A program made the translations under genes and the position numbers. This document shows positions 52,590-64,000 of a DNA stretch of 64,000 bases, in pieces. A model generated the notes under the pieces. It was given only the letters and a program-made list of their open reading frames with translations. It did not search any database and was not told where the DNA came from. Position 1 is the first letter of the stretch, and every line of letters begins with the position of its first letter. Origin of the DNA: Spiroplasma chinense (GTDB lineage Bacteria > Bacillota_I > Bacilli_A > Mycoplasmatales > Mycoplasmataceae); the NCBI RefSeq assembly GCF_008086545.1, contig NZ_CP043026.1, positions 248,001 to 312,000 on the forward strand, given 5' to 3'.

Positions 52590-52628
52590 AAAATGACTTG
52601 TATAGTTTCTATACAAGTCATTTTTTTA
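52590..52628 (+). terminator. Terminator T1, stem identical to T2 at 62346
   Basis: AAAATGACTTGTATAG-TTT-CTATACAAGTCATTTT, a 16-base perfect stem with a T tail. The same stem, with loop AAG, is found after the second surface module, so the two terminators bracket module copy 2. Confidence 0.88.
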
Positions 52629-52656
52629 TTTAGACTACGTTATAAATTAGTAAATG

Positions 52657-52716
52657 TTTTCTAAAACTTAAAAGTTGTTTGATTGCTTTTTTCTATTTTT
52701 TTTGTAAACTCATAAT
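52657..52716 (+). promoter_or_regulatory. Conserved upstream region of surface module copy 2
   Basis: Closely matches 40882-40944 (CTAAAACTTAAAAGTTGTTT, GATTGCTTTTTTCT, TTTGTAAACTCATAAT). It lies at the corresponding distance before the first gene of the second module. Confidence 0.6.
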
Positions 52717-52746
52717 AGTTTGAATTAAAGGGAAAGAGGAGAACTT

Positions 52747-53463
52747 ATGAATCAAGTGATGAGAAGCAAAAAAGTAAAACTAGAGGTAAGAACCATTTTA
52801 CTTATGCTATTTTTGCTAGTAACTATCCTTATGACTGCAAAAAGTTCAAAGCTAAGTGAAAGTAGCGAATTTGAAAATGTAGTGCCTTTAATTATATTTA
52901 TTCTAAAAAATTCATTTATTTTAATATCTTTAATTGTTTTTTTTATATTAACAATTCGTGTTATAACTTTATATTTTTCAAAAAAAGATCTAAATATTTT
53001 AAAAATAGAGAAAAGCAGTACAAGTACTATAAGATTATTTTATATTTTTGCAGCTATACTCGTTGTTTTTAAATCATTATCTACTAACTTTTCAATTACT
53101 TTAGATTTTACTATTTCAAAAGAACTTTATGAAAAGTTATACATATTTGAAATATCTATTTTAACTTGTTGCACTATAGCTTCAATAATTTCTATTTTTT
53201 TATTCAAAAATATATCAGGTGATGTTTTGGTTTTTGACCAAGAAATTTTGATTGAAAAGTTTCAATTGGAGATTGAAAGTTTAAACAAAGAAAATTTTGG
53301 GTTTAAAATAAAATTTAATGTTCTTATGATTTTGTTTGATAATAAAATAAAACAATTTATATCAAAAACTAACAAGCAAATAGTAGTTTGTATTTTAGTA
53401 AGAAAAACTAAGGAATTAATCGAGGATAAAAAGGCTAAAATGCCACCACTTTCTTTTTTTTAA
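52747..53463 (+). CDS. Four-helix membrane protein, surface module copy 2
   Basis: A 238-residue paralogue of the gene at 40992 with the same four helices (ILLMLFLLVTILMTAKS, LIIFILKNSFILISLIVFFI, RLFYIFAAILVVFKSLS, EISILTCCTIASIISIFLFK) and the same tail (ISKTNKQ, DKKAKMPPLSFF). A GGGAAAGAGGAG ribosome site precedes the ATG. First gene of the second module. Confidence 0.75.
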   Translation: MNQVMRSKKVKLEVRTILLMLFLLVTILMTAKSSKLSESSEFENVVPLIIFILKNSFILISLIVFFILTIRVITLYFSKKDLNILKIEKSSTSTIRLFYIFAAILVVFKSLSTNFSITLDFTISKELYEKLYIFEISILTCCTIASIISIFLFKNISGDVLVFDQEILIEKFQLEIESLNKENFGFKIKFNVLMILFDNKIKQFISKTNKQIVVCILVRKTKELIEDKKAKMPPLSFF

Positions 53464-53490
53464 TATAAAAAATAGAAAGGAAGAATTAAA

Positions 53491-55605
53491 ATGATAAAAT
53501 CAAAAACCCTTTTATTGATTGTGGGATTAGGAGGACTTTCTACAGCTGCAGTTATACCGGTTATTTCGTTATCTAACAGTTTTTCAAATACTTTTAAAAA
53601 ACAAAATGAAGGAACTGATTCAACATCAAATTTAGATGAAACACTTGATGAAGATATAAAAGATTCAAATCAAGGTTTTGAAGCAGTGGGTGTTCTAAAA
53701 ATTAAAACTAATTTAGGAGATATTAACGATTTAAGTGAGCAATCAATAAGAGAAAAATTATTAAAAGAAAATAATATACTAAAAGATAAAACAATTTATA
53801 TAAAAGGAATTACTTTAAAAAAAGTAAAATTTACAGTAGAAAACTACTCAGGGACAATGGAGGTAAATTACAAAGTTACCGACCTGAATAATTTAATTAA
53901 AGAAAAAGAATTAGGAAAAATCAAAGACATTAGAGAAACAACTATTATTGAAAAAATTAAGGAAAAAAATCCTTTACTTTCAGGTGTGAGTTTCGAAGGA
54001 GAGTTAAGTATTTCAATAACTTCTTTGAGTGAAATTCATGTATCTTTGGCCAATAACTCTAGATCAGATGAAAACTATATAATTTTAAATTACAAATGTA
54101 CTTCAATCGAAGGGTTGTTTTCTGAAAATGATCTTGGTCAAATGGACGATATTAGTGAAGCAAATATTTCAGCACAAGTTAAAAATCACAATACTCAATT
54201 AGAATTTGCAGCTGAAAAAAACTACGTGTTTAAATTTGTTGAAAACACAGTTCAAACTCCTTCAGGGGTTAAAGTTAATTTATATTTTAACAATGAATTA
54301 GTTAAATTTGATGAAGCTAATTTCTTAAATATTACATATAATGTAAAATCTATTGAAACAATAGTTACCAAACTTGATTTAGGTGAGATAGAAAGTATTT
54401 CTCCAACAGTTATTTTAGACAAAATAACTAGTCTGAATCCAATCTTTGCAAATTATAGAAATATTAAAGATTCAAAATTTGAATCAATAGGTTTAAATTA
54501 TGCAATTCTAAGAAATGATAATTTGGAAGGTCAAGTTACAGTAACTTTTGTAATAAAAAATCTCTCAGGATTATTATTAGAAACTGTTGTTGGAGACATC
54601 GAAGACTATTCTACCGATAGTTCTAAGAGAGATCCAAAAATTATTGAATTAGTTAAAAAAACTAATCCAATTTTAAGTGATTTAAGTACATCATCTTTAC
54701 ATGTGGCTACTTTTAAAATTTCAAGTTTTACTGTTTCTGACCAATATATATCAAATAATACATTTGTTTTCTCAATTGATGGATACAATGGAACTTTAAC
54801 TATGACTTTTAGAATTAAAAGACAAAGTATTGAAAAATTCTTAAAAGTAACAGACTTAGGTAATTTATATTGAATTTCTACAAAAGAAGTAATTCAAAAA
54901 ATAAAAGATAGAAATGGTGCAGATTTTGACGAATCTGAGTTAATCTTCTCTACACCAAACTATACTGGAGTTACTGTTACCGCTAAAGAAACTTCATATA
55001 ATTATTATGGAGTTGTAAAAATTTCTTATAAAACATTATTTTCAAAAACTACAGGATTTAATTTAAATTCAGGGGTAAATGGAACAATAACAGGAGATAC
55101 CTTTGTGGCAAATCAAGGGATAATTTCTGGTGGTGATAACCAAAAAGCAAATCAATCAAGCATTGAAATGAAATATGCTATACCAGATAATTATAATAAT
55201 TTAAAAGCTGCTTATAAAAACTTTGTTTTTGACATTACAATTAAACCCAAAAGAATTCAAGCTAATAAAGCTGTAGCTAGCAGTGAATTAACTTCAAAAA
55301 CAACAAATAAAAAAATAACCACATCTATTTCTTCTATAACAACAAGTTGATCTAAAGAAGCAGAATTGGCACACCCAGGTTTTACATTAACATTTAGATC
55401 TAGAAACTGATTAGGGTGCAATGCTGGACCTCAATCATGAAGTTATTCAACAGTGTTTAAATACCAAATTTCTAGAGCGACAAGCGGAGGAATAGACTAT
55501 ATAAAAATTAAATTAGTTATGAATTCTTCAATGTCTGATTACTCAACTTGTGATGATGTTGTTTCTGAATACTCTACTTACTTAAATTCTATAGATATTA
55601 ATTAA
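53491..55605 (+). CDS. Repeat-rich surface protein, module copy 2
   Basis: 704 residues, collinear with the protein at 41730. It has a signal/anchor LLLIVGLGGLSTAAVIPVIS, then tandem repeats (LGKIKDIRETTIIEKIKEKN, LGEIESISPTVILDKITSLN and others), then a C-terminal Ser/Thr-rich part with Trp encoded by TGA and paired Cys. The most conserved stretch is IYIKGITLKKVKFTVENYSG. Differences from copy 1 are spread along the protein, with some regions nearly identical, so it is an old rather than recent duplication. It ends two bases before the permease gene. Confidence 0.78.
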
Positions 55606-55607
55606 TT

Positions 55608-58600
55608 ATGAAAAATACAAAAAATCAACAAAAAACTAGGGAAAATAATGTAGTTAAAAAGAATAAAGTAGAAAAATACAAATACAAGCATTTGATCCTT
55701 AAATCAGGATTTAAAAATGCAATAAAAAACATCTTCCAATTATTTGGTCTGGCAATTTTGATTGCAACAACTTTTATGATTTCGATGAGTGTTGTTATAA
55801 CAAATGGAAGAATTAACAGTAATTATAAAAATATTTTAAACACTTCAGTTCAACATGATTTTATAGTTGATGTAAGTAATTCGCCAAGGGTTTCTTTCCA
55901 AGAAGATCAATGAATTGGTGGAGAAAATATTGATGAGTTTAGTAATCAAGATTTATTTGAACAGTATCTAATAAATGTTCTTTCAAGAAAAGGGATAAAC
56001 AAAGATAATAGCGGTCAAATAACAGGAAATGATTTCTTTGATTGAAGTAGAACAGAGACAAGGAACTTTTACGGGTTACATGAAAATAATGTAGATTTAA
56101 ATGTAAAAGTTATTGCAAAATCTTCATTGGTCGACCAAACAAAAGAAACCGCTAAAACAGGTCAATTACCAGTTGATAAAATAGTTTTAGAAAATAACCA
56201 AACAGATAATATCTTTTCTGAAGATAAAGAAAAAGCTAAAAGAGAAGTTGTGATTCAAAGTAACTTTGCACACAAAAATAACTTAAAAATAGGAGACATA
56301 GTTAGACTTACTCCTGACAATTATGGAAGTGAACTTTTAGTAAAAAAAGATGTATCTGAAATAGAGTTTGGTGGAGAAATTAGTATAAATGATTCTGAAC
56401 TTGGAATAGATAATACAATTTTTAAAGATCAAAACTGATTTCAAATAATCGGATTAGGTACATCTGCTGATTTTATTTATCCTACTGTGGGTACAAAAAG
56501 TATAATACCTTCAAGTAAAACTGATATGACAGCATATGTTGACCCAACAGTATTTGGATTAACTGAACAAAAAATTAATCCTAAAGAAGGAAGTCAAATA
56601 ATACTTTATAGTTATGATTTAGTGGCTTCAAAACTAAGTGTCCAATCAGAAAGTGACAGAGAAATATATTTCTCAGGGAAATTTTTAAATAAGGTTGATA
56701 AAATTGAATCATATTTAGAATCTTTTAATAACGAATGAATAAGATATGGACATGTTAGTTCAAGTAAAGTTAAATTATTTTACAAATTAAATGACCCAGG
56801 ATATAAATGATCAATAAGAACATCTGCATATAGCAAAGTTATCTTATCTTATTGATTATTGTCTGCTTTCATCATTGTTTTAATTGCTATTATTTGTATA
56901 TTCTCAGTTACTTTGATTGTAAAAAAACAATTTGATGATGCGAAAAGTAAATTAGGAACATTTAAAGCGATGGGTTACTCAAATAGAGAACTACTGGTTT
57001 ATTTTATAGCCACACCTTTTGTTATTGGTGGAGTTGGAGTTCTATTAGGTTATTCAATAATGATGGCTGTTCAAAATACTTTGGTAGGTGTATTTTTAAA
57101 CTACTTTAGTTTACAAAACACTTCTATTCATTCATTTTGGTTACAAGCTGTCGCTATAGTCATTGGAATCATAGGAATTCTTGTAGCAACAACTCTTATG
57201 ATTGGTTATTCAGTCATTGAACAAAATGCACTCTCTTTATTAAGTGGTAATGCTTCAAGGAGAAGTACAAAAATTGGAATGTGGATTAAAGTTTTATTTA
57301 GAAGAGCGCGACCAAGTATTAAGTTACACGCAGCACTTACAATAGGGTCTCTTCCAAAGATTATAGGAACAAGTTTTACATTACTTATTTCAACATTTTT
57401 GATAACAATAAGTTTAATAACACCAGATATTTTAAAAAGAAATGGTAGTGCTACTTTTGAAGGGCTAAATTATGCAGGAACTGTAGAATATAACGAACCT
57501 GTTTCAAACAATCCAGCTACATTTTTAAAAACTTACAATCCAAATAAAGAAAATGATTGAAAATACAAGTCTACAAATGTAGTTTCAGAAATAGATGATT
57601 CTTCAAACTCACAAAAAAATTATGAGACAGCATACCCAGTTATAAGCGATGGGAATGGTGGGTATAAATATGATTCAACAAAAATTATTAAAGACCTTAT
57701 ATCAGGAGATATAAGTCAAAATTATTGATCATATAATATACCAATTAGTGAAGAAGGAGATTACACTTCATATTATGAATATGCTAAAGTAAATTACTCT
57801 AATTGAAAAAACTTATCATTAGATTATTTAAATGCTTTAGATGAAATTAATACAGATATTGATTATAGTAATTCGAGCATTCCTTTTTCTGCAATTACTT
57901 CATTGACAAGACAATGAACTGATTATAAATATTTAATAGATGATATTGAGTCATCAGCTATTGCGTTAAACTTGTCAGCTACAAGTGATAATTATTTAAA
58001 CACAATAAGAAAGATTTCTTTAAGTTTACAAAACTTCTATAAAAAATATCACAGTGGTATACCGTTAAATATCGATAAGCGATATTTAAGTGGTTCAAAA
58101 TTAAACAACCAAGCTGTTACAGATATTGATTTTGATCGCCAATTAATTGATGCGCCAACAAATGATGTGTATGACACTTACAATGTTAGATCACCAATTA
58201 AGTTAGCAACTAAAGGAAGTTATCCGATTTTCTATGGTTCAAGCGGTTCATCAGAAGGTTCATCAGATGATCAAAAATGAAAAAATATTATTAGCGAATT
58301 TTCAAAAGACCTAAATGTAAAAGAAAACTCTTTAAAATTTAAAAAAGAAAATATTGAAACCGTTAATTTAAATAATAATAAATTAACAGTTGAAGATTTA
58401 TTGAAAGTAAATACTTACTTAATCACATGATACTGAATTAACTTTGAAGGTAAAATTGGAACTATGTTATTAGAAGCTAATTACCAAAATTCAAATAATG
58501 TGGTTCAAAAAAGTATTATTAAAAAAATAGAGGACGGAGAAAACTATAATATCACAACAAATGTGGTACCTTATGATTCTGAACAAGAAGAGTTGGGAAC

Positions 58601-60173
58601 ATTATTGAATGGTATTTATAAGACAAAACAAAATTCTCAAAAAATTAAAATCTATGGTATTGAAAAAGATACCAAAGCTGTAGAACTTAAGGATATTAAA
58701 GGCAATAATTTAGTCCCAAATCTTTTTGGGACATTATCTGAAGAATATAAAGAATATACCCCAATCGTTGTGAATCAAACAGTTGCCCAAAAACTTAATG
58801 TCGGCTTTAAAGACGTAATTGATATTGATGTTATCAAAAAAGTTTTAATGGATGATTCAAATAAAATTTTAGGCCTTGATAGTGTGAAAATGGGGGTTAA
58901 AACTCCTTATGAATATGGAAATCAAACAACAAATGACATAATTTCAGAGGCTAAGAAAAATTATTATTCTTATGAAACAAACAATAAAGGTTGAAGTTCA
59001 ACTTCTTCAATTAAAACAGCAACTATAAATAATAATCAAATAGCTGCAACTACAGTAAATGATTTATCTTCAGATACTGAAATCTTAAATGCAGTAAATA
59101 ATTCAAAGATTAAAGTTGAAGAAGCTCCAACTCCAAAAAAATTTATGGTAGTTGGAGTAAATGATAACTATGGAGAATCAAAAGCTTGAATTTCAAATGA
59201 TAATGCTAATGAAGTTTTGGGTTATAAAGATGTTAAGAAATACTTCTTTAATAATTTCTTTATTAATGAATGACGTTCAAATCCAGGACTTGCAAATTTC
59301 TTTAATAAGACAATAATGGAAGATATTACAAAAAATCAATGAGCTACATTCCTGTCATCTCTGGAAATAAAAATGACTGAATGAGAAAACGGTATATACA
59401 GTGCAAAACAAGATAATGCATATGACGATTTTGTAGAAACTTTCTTAAATATTTCAGACAATGCAACGAATAAAGTTAGTTTGAAATATTCAGCTAGGTA
59501 TTTGAAAAAAATATTTGATAATTTATATCCAATATTTAACTATAAATATTTATTAAATGAAGAATATGATGATCAAGTAAATATTTCTCCAAAAACTCAA
59601 CCTTATGGAGATTACAGTTCAAACGGAATGGTTGGTTCAAGTCGCGTAAGTATAAGTGATAGTGGGGTTTCTAGTGTAATTTATACTCAAGGTTATGAAC
59701 AATCAGGTATTCTTGATAACAATTTTATGTCTGATAAACATAAAATGCTTAAAAATATAGAAGATCTAACAATTTTGTTAATTTATGTAATCATGTTTGT
59801 TGCACTAATTATTTCAATAATTATCATAGTTATTACCACTTCGTTGATTATTGAAGAAAACTCTCAATTTATAGCAACAATGAAAATTTTGGGATATTCA
59901 AATGCTTATGTAATGTTACAAGTTTCTGGAATTTACTTTATTCCAATATTATTAATGTTTGCATTAGGATTTACAATGGGTTACTTGATTTTGTCAAAAG
60001 TGACAAGTTACATATCATTAAATTATTCATTTGTAATTCCATTTAACTTTGGAATTTATGTTCCTTTTGCAGTTCTTGCAATATTGTTATCAATTTATGT
60101 CTTAACAATATCTATAACATATAAAAGATTTACAAAAATCAAACCAACAGATTCACTACAAATTAGTAGTTAG
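55608..60173 (+). CDS. Giant FtsX-type ABC transporter permease, module copy 2
   Basis: 1521 residues, collinear with the permease at 43888. It has the same N-terminal helix (NIFQLFGLAILIATTFMISM), first FtsX domain from about residue 418 (FKAMGYSNRELLVYFIATPF), large second ectodomain, and last FtsX domain (ATMKILGYSNAYVMLQVSGI, ending KPTDSLQISS). Membrane regions are nearly identical to copy 1; the ectodomains differ more, especially in Ser/Gly/Asn-rich loops. No ATPase is encoded nearby. Confidence 0.85.
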
Positions 60174-60184
60174 AAGGAGAAAGA

Positions 60185-62290
60185 ATGAAAAAATTACTAT
60201 CCGTACTATCTTCATTTTCACTAATAACATTTTCAACATTATCTGTTGTAAGTTGTGCTGGTGATTTTGATTATGATTCAGTTTATACAGAAGAACCCGA
60301 AGGTAATAATGGTCAATTTGTTGATGATAGTACCTTAAAGATTGTTACAAAAGCAGAAAAATTAGTAAATAACCACGCTTCAATTGGTGCAAACTTAGGA
60401 GAAGCTGCTCATGGTAAAGAATGGTCTGACTTATCTAGTGATGTTAAAGGTTCAATACAAGACCAAGTTTATAATTATATCTCTGATCAATTAGATTTGG
60501 ATGCTTCTAGATTTCAATTAGAAATTGCAAGAGATTCAACATTTTCTATACCAAAATTAAAAGGATTAACAAATGAAAGTATTACAGAAGAAGCTATTGT
60601 AGATAGTGGAAATGTTAAATTTTATTTAAAATATTTAAATAAAGAAATTTATAGAGGCGAGATAAAATGATCAATTCCTGAATTTGATGTAATAAGTAGT
60701 ATTGCAAATATATTAAATTCAAATAGTGCAAAAAATTCAATTTATGATATTAAAAAAATTGATATTCCATTAGGTGCAGTAGACTTTTCTGGTGTTTCAA
60801 TGGAGTTAACTTTAGGAACTATAACAAACCTTATAGGGTTGTTAAACACCTTATTAGACTCTTCACTTTTAGGTGATGTGGGAGTTGGAATTAAAAATAT
60901 TATGAATATGGATGTGAAGGGTCTTGCAAAAGCAGACCCAGACAAAAACCAAAGTGTTTATGAAAGCTTTGACAAAGATTTTAGAAAAAATCTTCAAACC
61001 GTTTTTAATGGTATTAAAAAATTATTGGATAACTTTGGAATACCTTCAACCATTACAATACCTTCTTTCTTTGAAGGAAAAGAACCAATAGAGGTTAGCG
61101 TTGATAAATTATTAGAAGTAAATATCTTTGACATTATAGACCTTGACTTATCCAATCTTAATGAAGATATTCATCAAGATGTAGATAGTGGAATGGCTAT
61201 TGTCGGAAGTGTTCCTGTAGATATTCACGTTGAAGGTTCAATGACCTCTAAAGGACAAAAAAACAGTTTAAAATTAATTGACCTAATAAGTAATGTTGCT
61301 CCAAATGTTGTTAAACTTTTGAATAAATTTTTAAACCCAGACACTTACAATCCAGAACTTGGTGGAAGTGGAAATCTACTTTATTTATTGTTAAAAGAAT
61401 TAATAACTGACATGGATCAAGATTTAGAAACTATTAATAGAAATAATAATGATGATAACTTAAGTGCTGGAGCTGCAAAAAGTGGATTAGATTCAATGTT
61501 CTTTAACTTAATTTTAGGTTACAACAAAAATAAAAGAGAAGAAAAAGATTCAGCTATTTATTTCAAATTAAAAGTTCAAATTACAGCAGTTCCATTGGGT
61601 TTGACTGTAAAAATTGATTTATTAGATGATAATTTATATCAACTATTAAATAAAGTGAGAATAAACCCAGGTGAAATAGTTCTTAAAATAATTAATAAAT
61701 TATTCAACTTGGAAGGGGAAGAATATTTAGATTTAAATAAACCTTTCATTTCAAGTGAAGACAATATGCAATTTATTGAACCTATAGATATCTATTATGA
61801 TGAAATAATGAGTGAAGCTGATATAACTGAAAAACCAAGTATACCATTTGTGGATTCTGATGAAGTTGTTAGAGGAATTTTAAGTGGTTTGGATACATCT
61901 GTTACAACACAAATTGCAGATCAAATTAACGGAATGATAAATGGTGCTCTGCCAACCTTATCTTTACAAGATGTTATTAATTTTAAACCCTCAATTTTAT
62001 TAGAACAATTAGGGATAGTATCTGAAAATCTTGAAAATGCAGAGGTTAAAATTACTCAAGCTCATTTTGTCTTCCAATTTTGAGAACCTATCAATAAAGA
62101 ATGAGTTTCTCAAACAACAGGAATTAATGATATTACTTTTGAAAGATATTCAAGTATGAAATTGCATTTCTTTGATGTACAATTTCAAATTGATATGAAC
62201 ACTGAAAGTAACGGTTCATACACATTGAAAACTAGAGATGATTTAAGATTTGACATGATTTTTGATATTGCTGATGCAAACAAAAATTAA
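60185..62290 (+). CDS. Large lipoprotein, module copy 2 (MOLPALP-like)
   Basis: 701 residues, paralogous to 48510. Signal MKKLLSVLSSFSLITFSTLS, lipobox VVSC (Cys24). Shared motifs: LGDVGVGIKNIMNMDVKGLA, NVAPNVVKLLNKFLNPDTYN, DDNLSAGAAKSGLDSMFFN, FNLEGEEYLDLNKPFISSED, LPTLSLQDVINFKPSILLEQ. The region around residues 320-350 (HQDVDSGMAIVGSVPVDIHV) is an insertion absent from copy 1. Starts eleven bases after the permease with AGAAGGAG. Followed by terminator T2. Confidence 0.8.
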
Positions 62291-62345
62291 ATCTTAAATG
62301 CAGTATATATTCTGCCTTTAGTTTATACATTAAATAAAAAATAAA

Positions 62346-62382
62346 AAAATGACTTGTATAGAAGCTATACAAGTCATTTTTA
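62346..62382. terminator. Terminator T2, shared by convergent transcripts
   Basis: AAAATGACTTGTATAG-AAG-CTATACAAGTCATTTT, stem identical to T1 at 52590. It lies between the second lipoprotein gene and the convergent folD, whose stop codon is at its right end, so it can serve both. Confidence 0.85.
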
Positions 62383-63225
62383 TTTGTTTTTTTCCAAATA
62401 CAAGTTATATACGTTTTCAAGTAAACAAGCAATGGTCATTGGTCCAACACCACCAGGAACTGGAGTTATTAGTTTTACTTGGTCAATTACTTGATCAAAA
62501 TCAACATCACCACAATATTTGCCATCCACAAAGTTTGCTCCAACATCAATTACTGTCATATCTTTGTTTACAAAATCCTTAGTAATTAATTTTGCAACAC
62601 CAGCTGCACAAATTAATATATCTGCTTTTTTAGCTACATTTGCTAAATCTTTAGTTTTTGTGTTGCAAATAGTGACTGTTGCAGACTTATTTATTAGCAT
62701 GTTAGCCAAAGGTTTTCCTACTATATTGCTTCGTCCGATAATGACAACATTTGCACCCATTAATTCAACATTTTTTCACTCTAAAAGTTTTAAAATACCA
62801 AAGGGGGTTGCTGGAAAGATCTTAGAGGTGTTTAACATAACTTTTCCAAGTGTTGAAGGACTAAAACCATCAGCATCCTTATTCACATCAATTGTTTCGT
62901 TAATCACTTGTGTATCAATGTGATTTGGCAAAGGGAGTTGTACTATAACTCCATCTACCTTATTATCGTTGTTTAATTTGTGTATTTCTTCTAAAAGTTC
63001 TTCTTGCGTTATATTTTGGTCTAATTTTAAGTGTTCACTTAACATACCTATTTTTTCACAAGATTTAAGCTTGTGTTTTATATATTTGTTACTTGCAAGA
63101 TTATCTCCAACTTGAACAATAACAATTTTTGGTAATCTATTATTTGTTATATTATTTATTTTTTCTTTTAAGTTTTCTAGTAATATTTTAGATAACTGTG
63201 TTCCACTAATTAATTTATTCTCCAT
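62380..63225 (-). CDS. folD: Bifunctional methylenetetrahydrofolate dehydrogenase/cyclohydrolase
   Basis: A 281-residue protein. The catalytic region is KIVIVQVGDNLASNKYIKHK with Lys in KSCEKIG, followed by DGVIVQLPLPNHI, NVNKDADGFSP-like and the FPATPFGILKLLE loop. The NAD(P)-binding half has VVIIGRSNIVGKPLANMLIN, ATVTICNTKT, ADILICAAGVA, VIDVGANFVDGKYCGDVDFD and the end PVPGGVGPMTIACLLEN. One TGA Trp joins the halves. It interconverts 5,10-methylene- and 10-formyl-tetrahydrofolate. It is divergent from fhs, which acts on the next step, with 83 bases between starts. Confidence 0.95.
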
Positions 63226-63308
63226 TTTTTAACTTTTTTCCTTTCACTAGTATTTAATATATCTATTTTTGAGATATTATTATATAGTATCTCATAAAGG
63301 TGAAAAAT
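63226..63308. promoter_or_regulatory. Divergent promoter region folD/fhs
   Basis: AT-rich, with TAATATATC and TATTATATAG as possible -10 boxes. GAGATA (about 63272) and TATCTC (about 63288) form a short inverted repeat just upstream of the fhs ribosome site AAAGG. It could be an operator or a small leader hairpin. Confidence 0.35.
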
Positions 63309-64000
63309 ATGGAAAAAATAATAGAACAACTTGAAAAATTGAATATAGATAAAAAAGACTATGATTTCTTTGGTAAAAGTATTGTAAAAATAGATTACAA
63401 ACCTTACTTAAAAGAAGAAAAAAAAGGTAAATTAATTTTAATGACCTCAATTAATCCAACTCCAGCAGGTGAGGGAAAAACTACAACAGCAATTGGTTTG
63501 GTAGATGGACTAAATTATATTGGTAAAAAAGCTATTTTAGCTTTAAGAGAACCAAGTTTAGGACCTGTTTTTGGAAGAAAAGGTACTGCAACTGGTGGGG
63601 GTGAAAGTGAAGTTTTACCTGTTGATAAAATTAACTTACACTTTACAGGTGATTTTCATGCAATCACAAGTGCAAATAACTTGGTATCTGCTGCAATTGA
63701 TAATGAATTGTATTGAGCAAATAAACTAAATATTGATATTAACAAAGTTGTGTGAAAACGTTGTATGGATTTAAATGACAGAGCTTTAAGAGATGTAGAA
63801 ATTAAAGTATCTAAAAAAATAACAAGAAAAGAGCAGTTTACAATAACTGCTGCAAGTAATATGATGACAATTTTGTCACTTTCTAAAGATGAATTTGATT
63901 TAAGAGAAAGATTGGATAACAGTTTAATTGCTTTTGATCTAGAAGGAAAAGAAATATTTTTAAAACAATTAGGAGTAACTGGTTCTTTAATGGCTTTGTT
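63309..64000 (+). CDS. fhs: Formate-tetrahydrofolate ligase (partial, N-terminal part)
   Basis: About 230 residues before the right edge. The ATP-binding motif is [20 protein letters not shown], followed by [20 protein letters not shown], the strictly conserved [20 protein letters not shown] and [15 protein letters not shown]. It makes 10-formyl-tetrahydrofolate from formate, ATP and tetrahydrofolate, feeding folD and purine or fMet-tRNA synthesis. The start is at 63309 because AAAGG lies at correct distance; a GTG at 63300 is too close to it. TGA is used for Trp. Confidence 0.95.

Noticed and set aside
62349-62582. Plus-strand ORFs at 62349 and 62519
   Set aside because: They lie opposite folD, one beginning inside terminator T2, and have no ribosome sites.

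Overview
This window comes from a wall-less mollicute of the Spiroplasma/Entomoplasma/Mesoplasma group (Entomoplasmatales). The DNA is very AT-rich, and nearly every long gene is open only if TGA is read as tryptophan (genetic code 4). Surface lipoproteins with a mollicute-type lipobox recur, and there are no cell-wall genes. Most genes are on the + strand. All coordinates assume code 4, so many CDS span several in-frame TGA codons.

Layout. 1-4792: three ABC exporter half-transporters, one on the minus strand running off the left edge and a tandem, probably heterodimeric, pair on the plus strand. 4855-7526: a GNAT acetyltransferase, two small lipoproteins and decayed ORFs. 7536-9077: an IS3-family insertion sequence with an A-AAA-AAG frameshift site, a hairpin over its ribosome binding site and a 15-bp direct repeat at its borders. 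9515-11467: tRNA-Ile(GAU) and a MATE exporter. 11692-14136: orphan membrane proteins and a decayed paralogue. 14282-17112: a possible leader peptide and an MgtA-type P-type ATPase. 17201-19618: leuS.

19655-28087 is a citrate-fermentation locus. Two tandem ATTGTATACAAT palindromes precede an operon of a 2-hydroxycarboxylate transporter (with an unusual N-terminal coiled coil), citD, citE, citF, a citX fused to a GntR-type regulator, and citC. citG lies on the opposite strand, followed by a KDPG/KHG-aldolase-like gene that could supply oxaloacetate decarboxylase activity. Citrate would be imported, cleaved to acetate and oxaloacetate, and the oxaloacetate decarboxylated to pyruvate. CitC and CitG/CitX mature the prosthetic group.

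29155-38786 is a tightly packed five-gene operon: a 1280-residue SF1 helicase, a 756-residue unknown protein with a winged-helix-like N terminus, a 363-residue coiled-coil protein, a two-module ClpB-like AAA+ ATPase whose first module lacks a Walker A motif, and a compact radical-SAM/4Fe-4S protein. I do not recognise this combination as a named system; it is the best candidate here for an undescribed one.

38873-40822: a membrane-anchored alkaline-phosphatase-superfamily protein, then a nitroreductase with a structured leader. 40992-62290: a four-gene surface module (small membrane protein, repeat-rich surface protein, giant FtsX-type permease, large lipoprotein) present twice. Between the copies is a leader-peptide/hairpin-controlled gene for an apparent ECF-S-like plus MFS fusion. 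62380-64000: divergent folD and fhs of one-carbon metabolism; fhs runs off the right edge.
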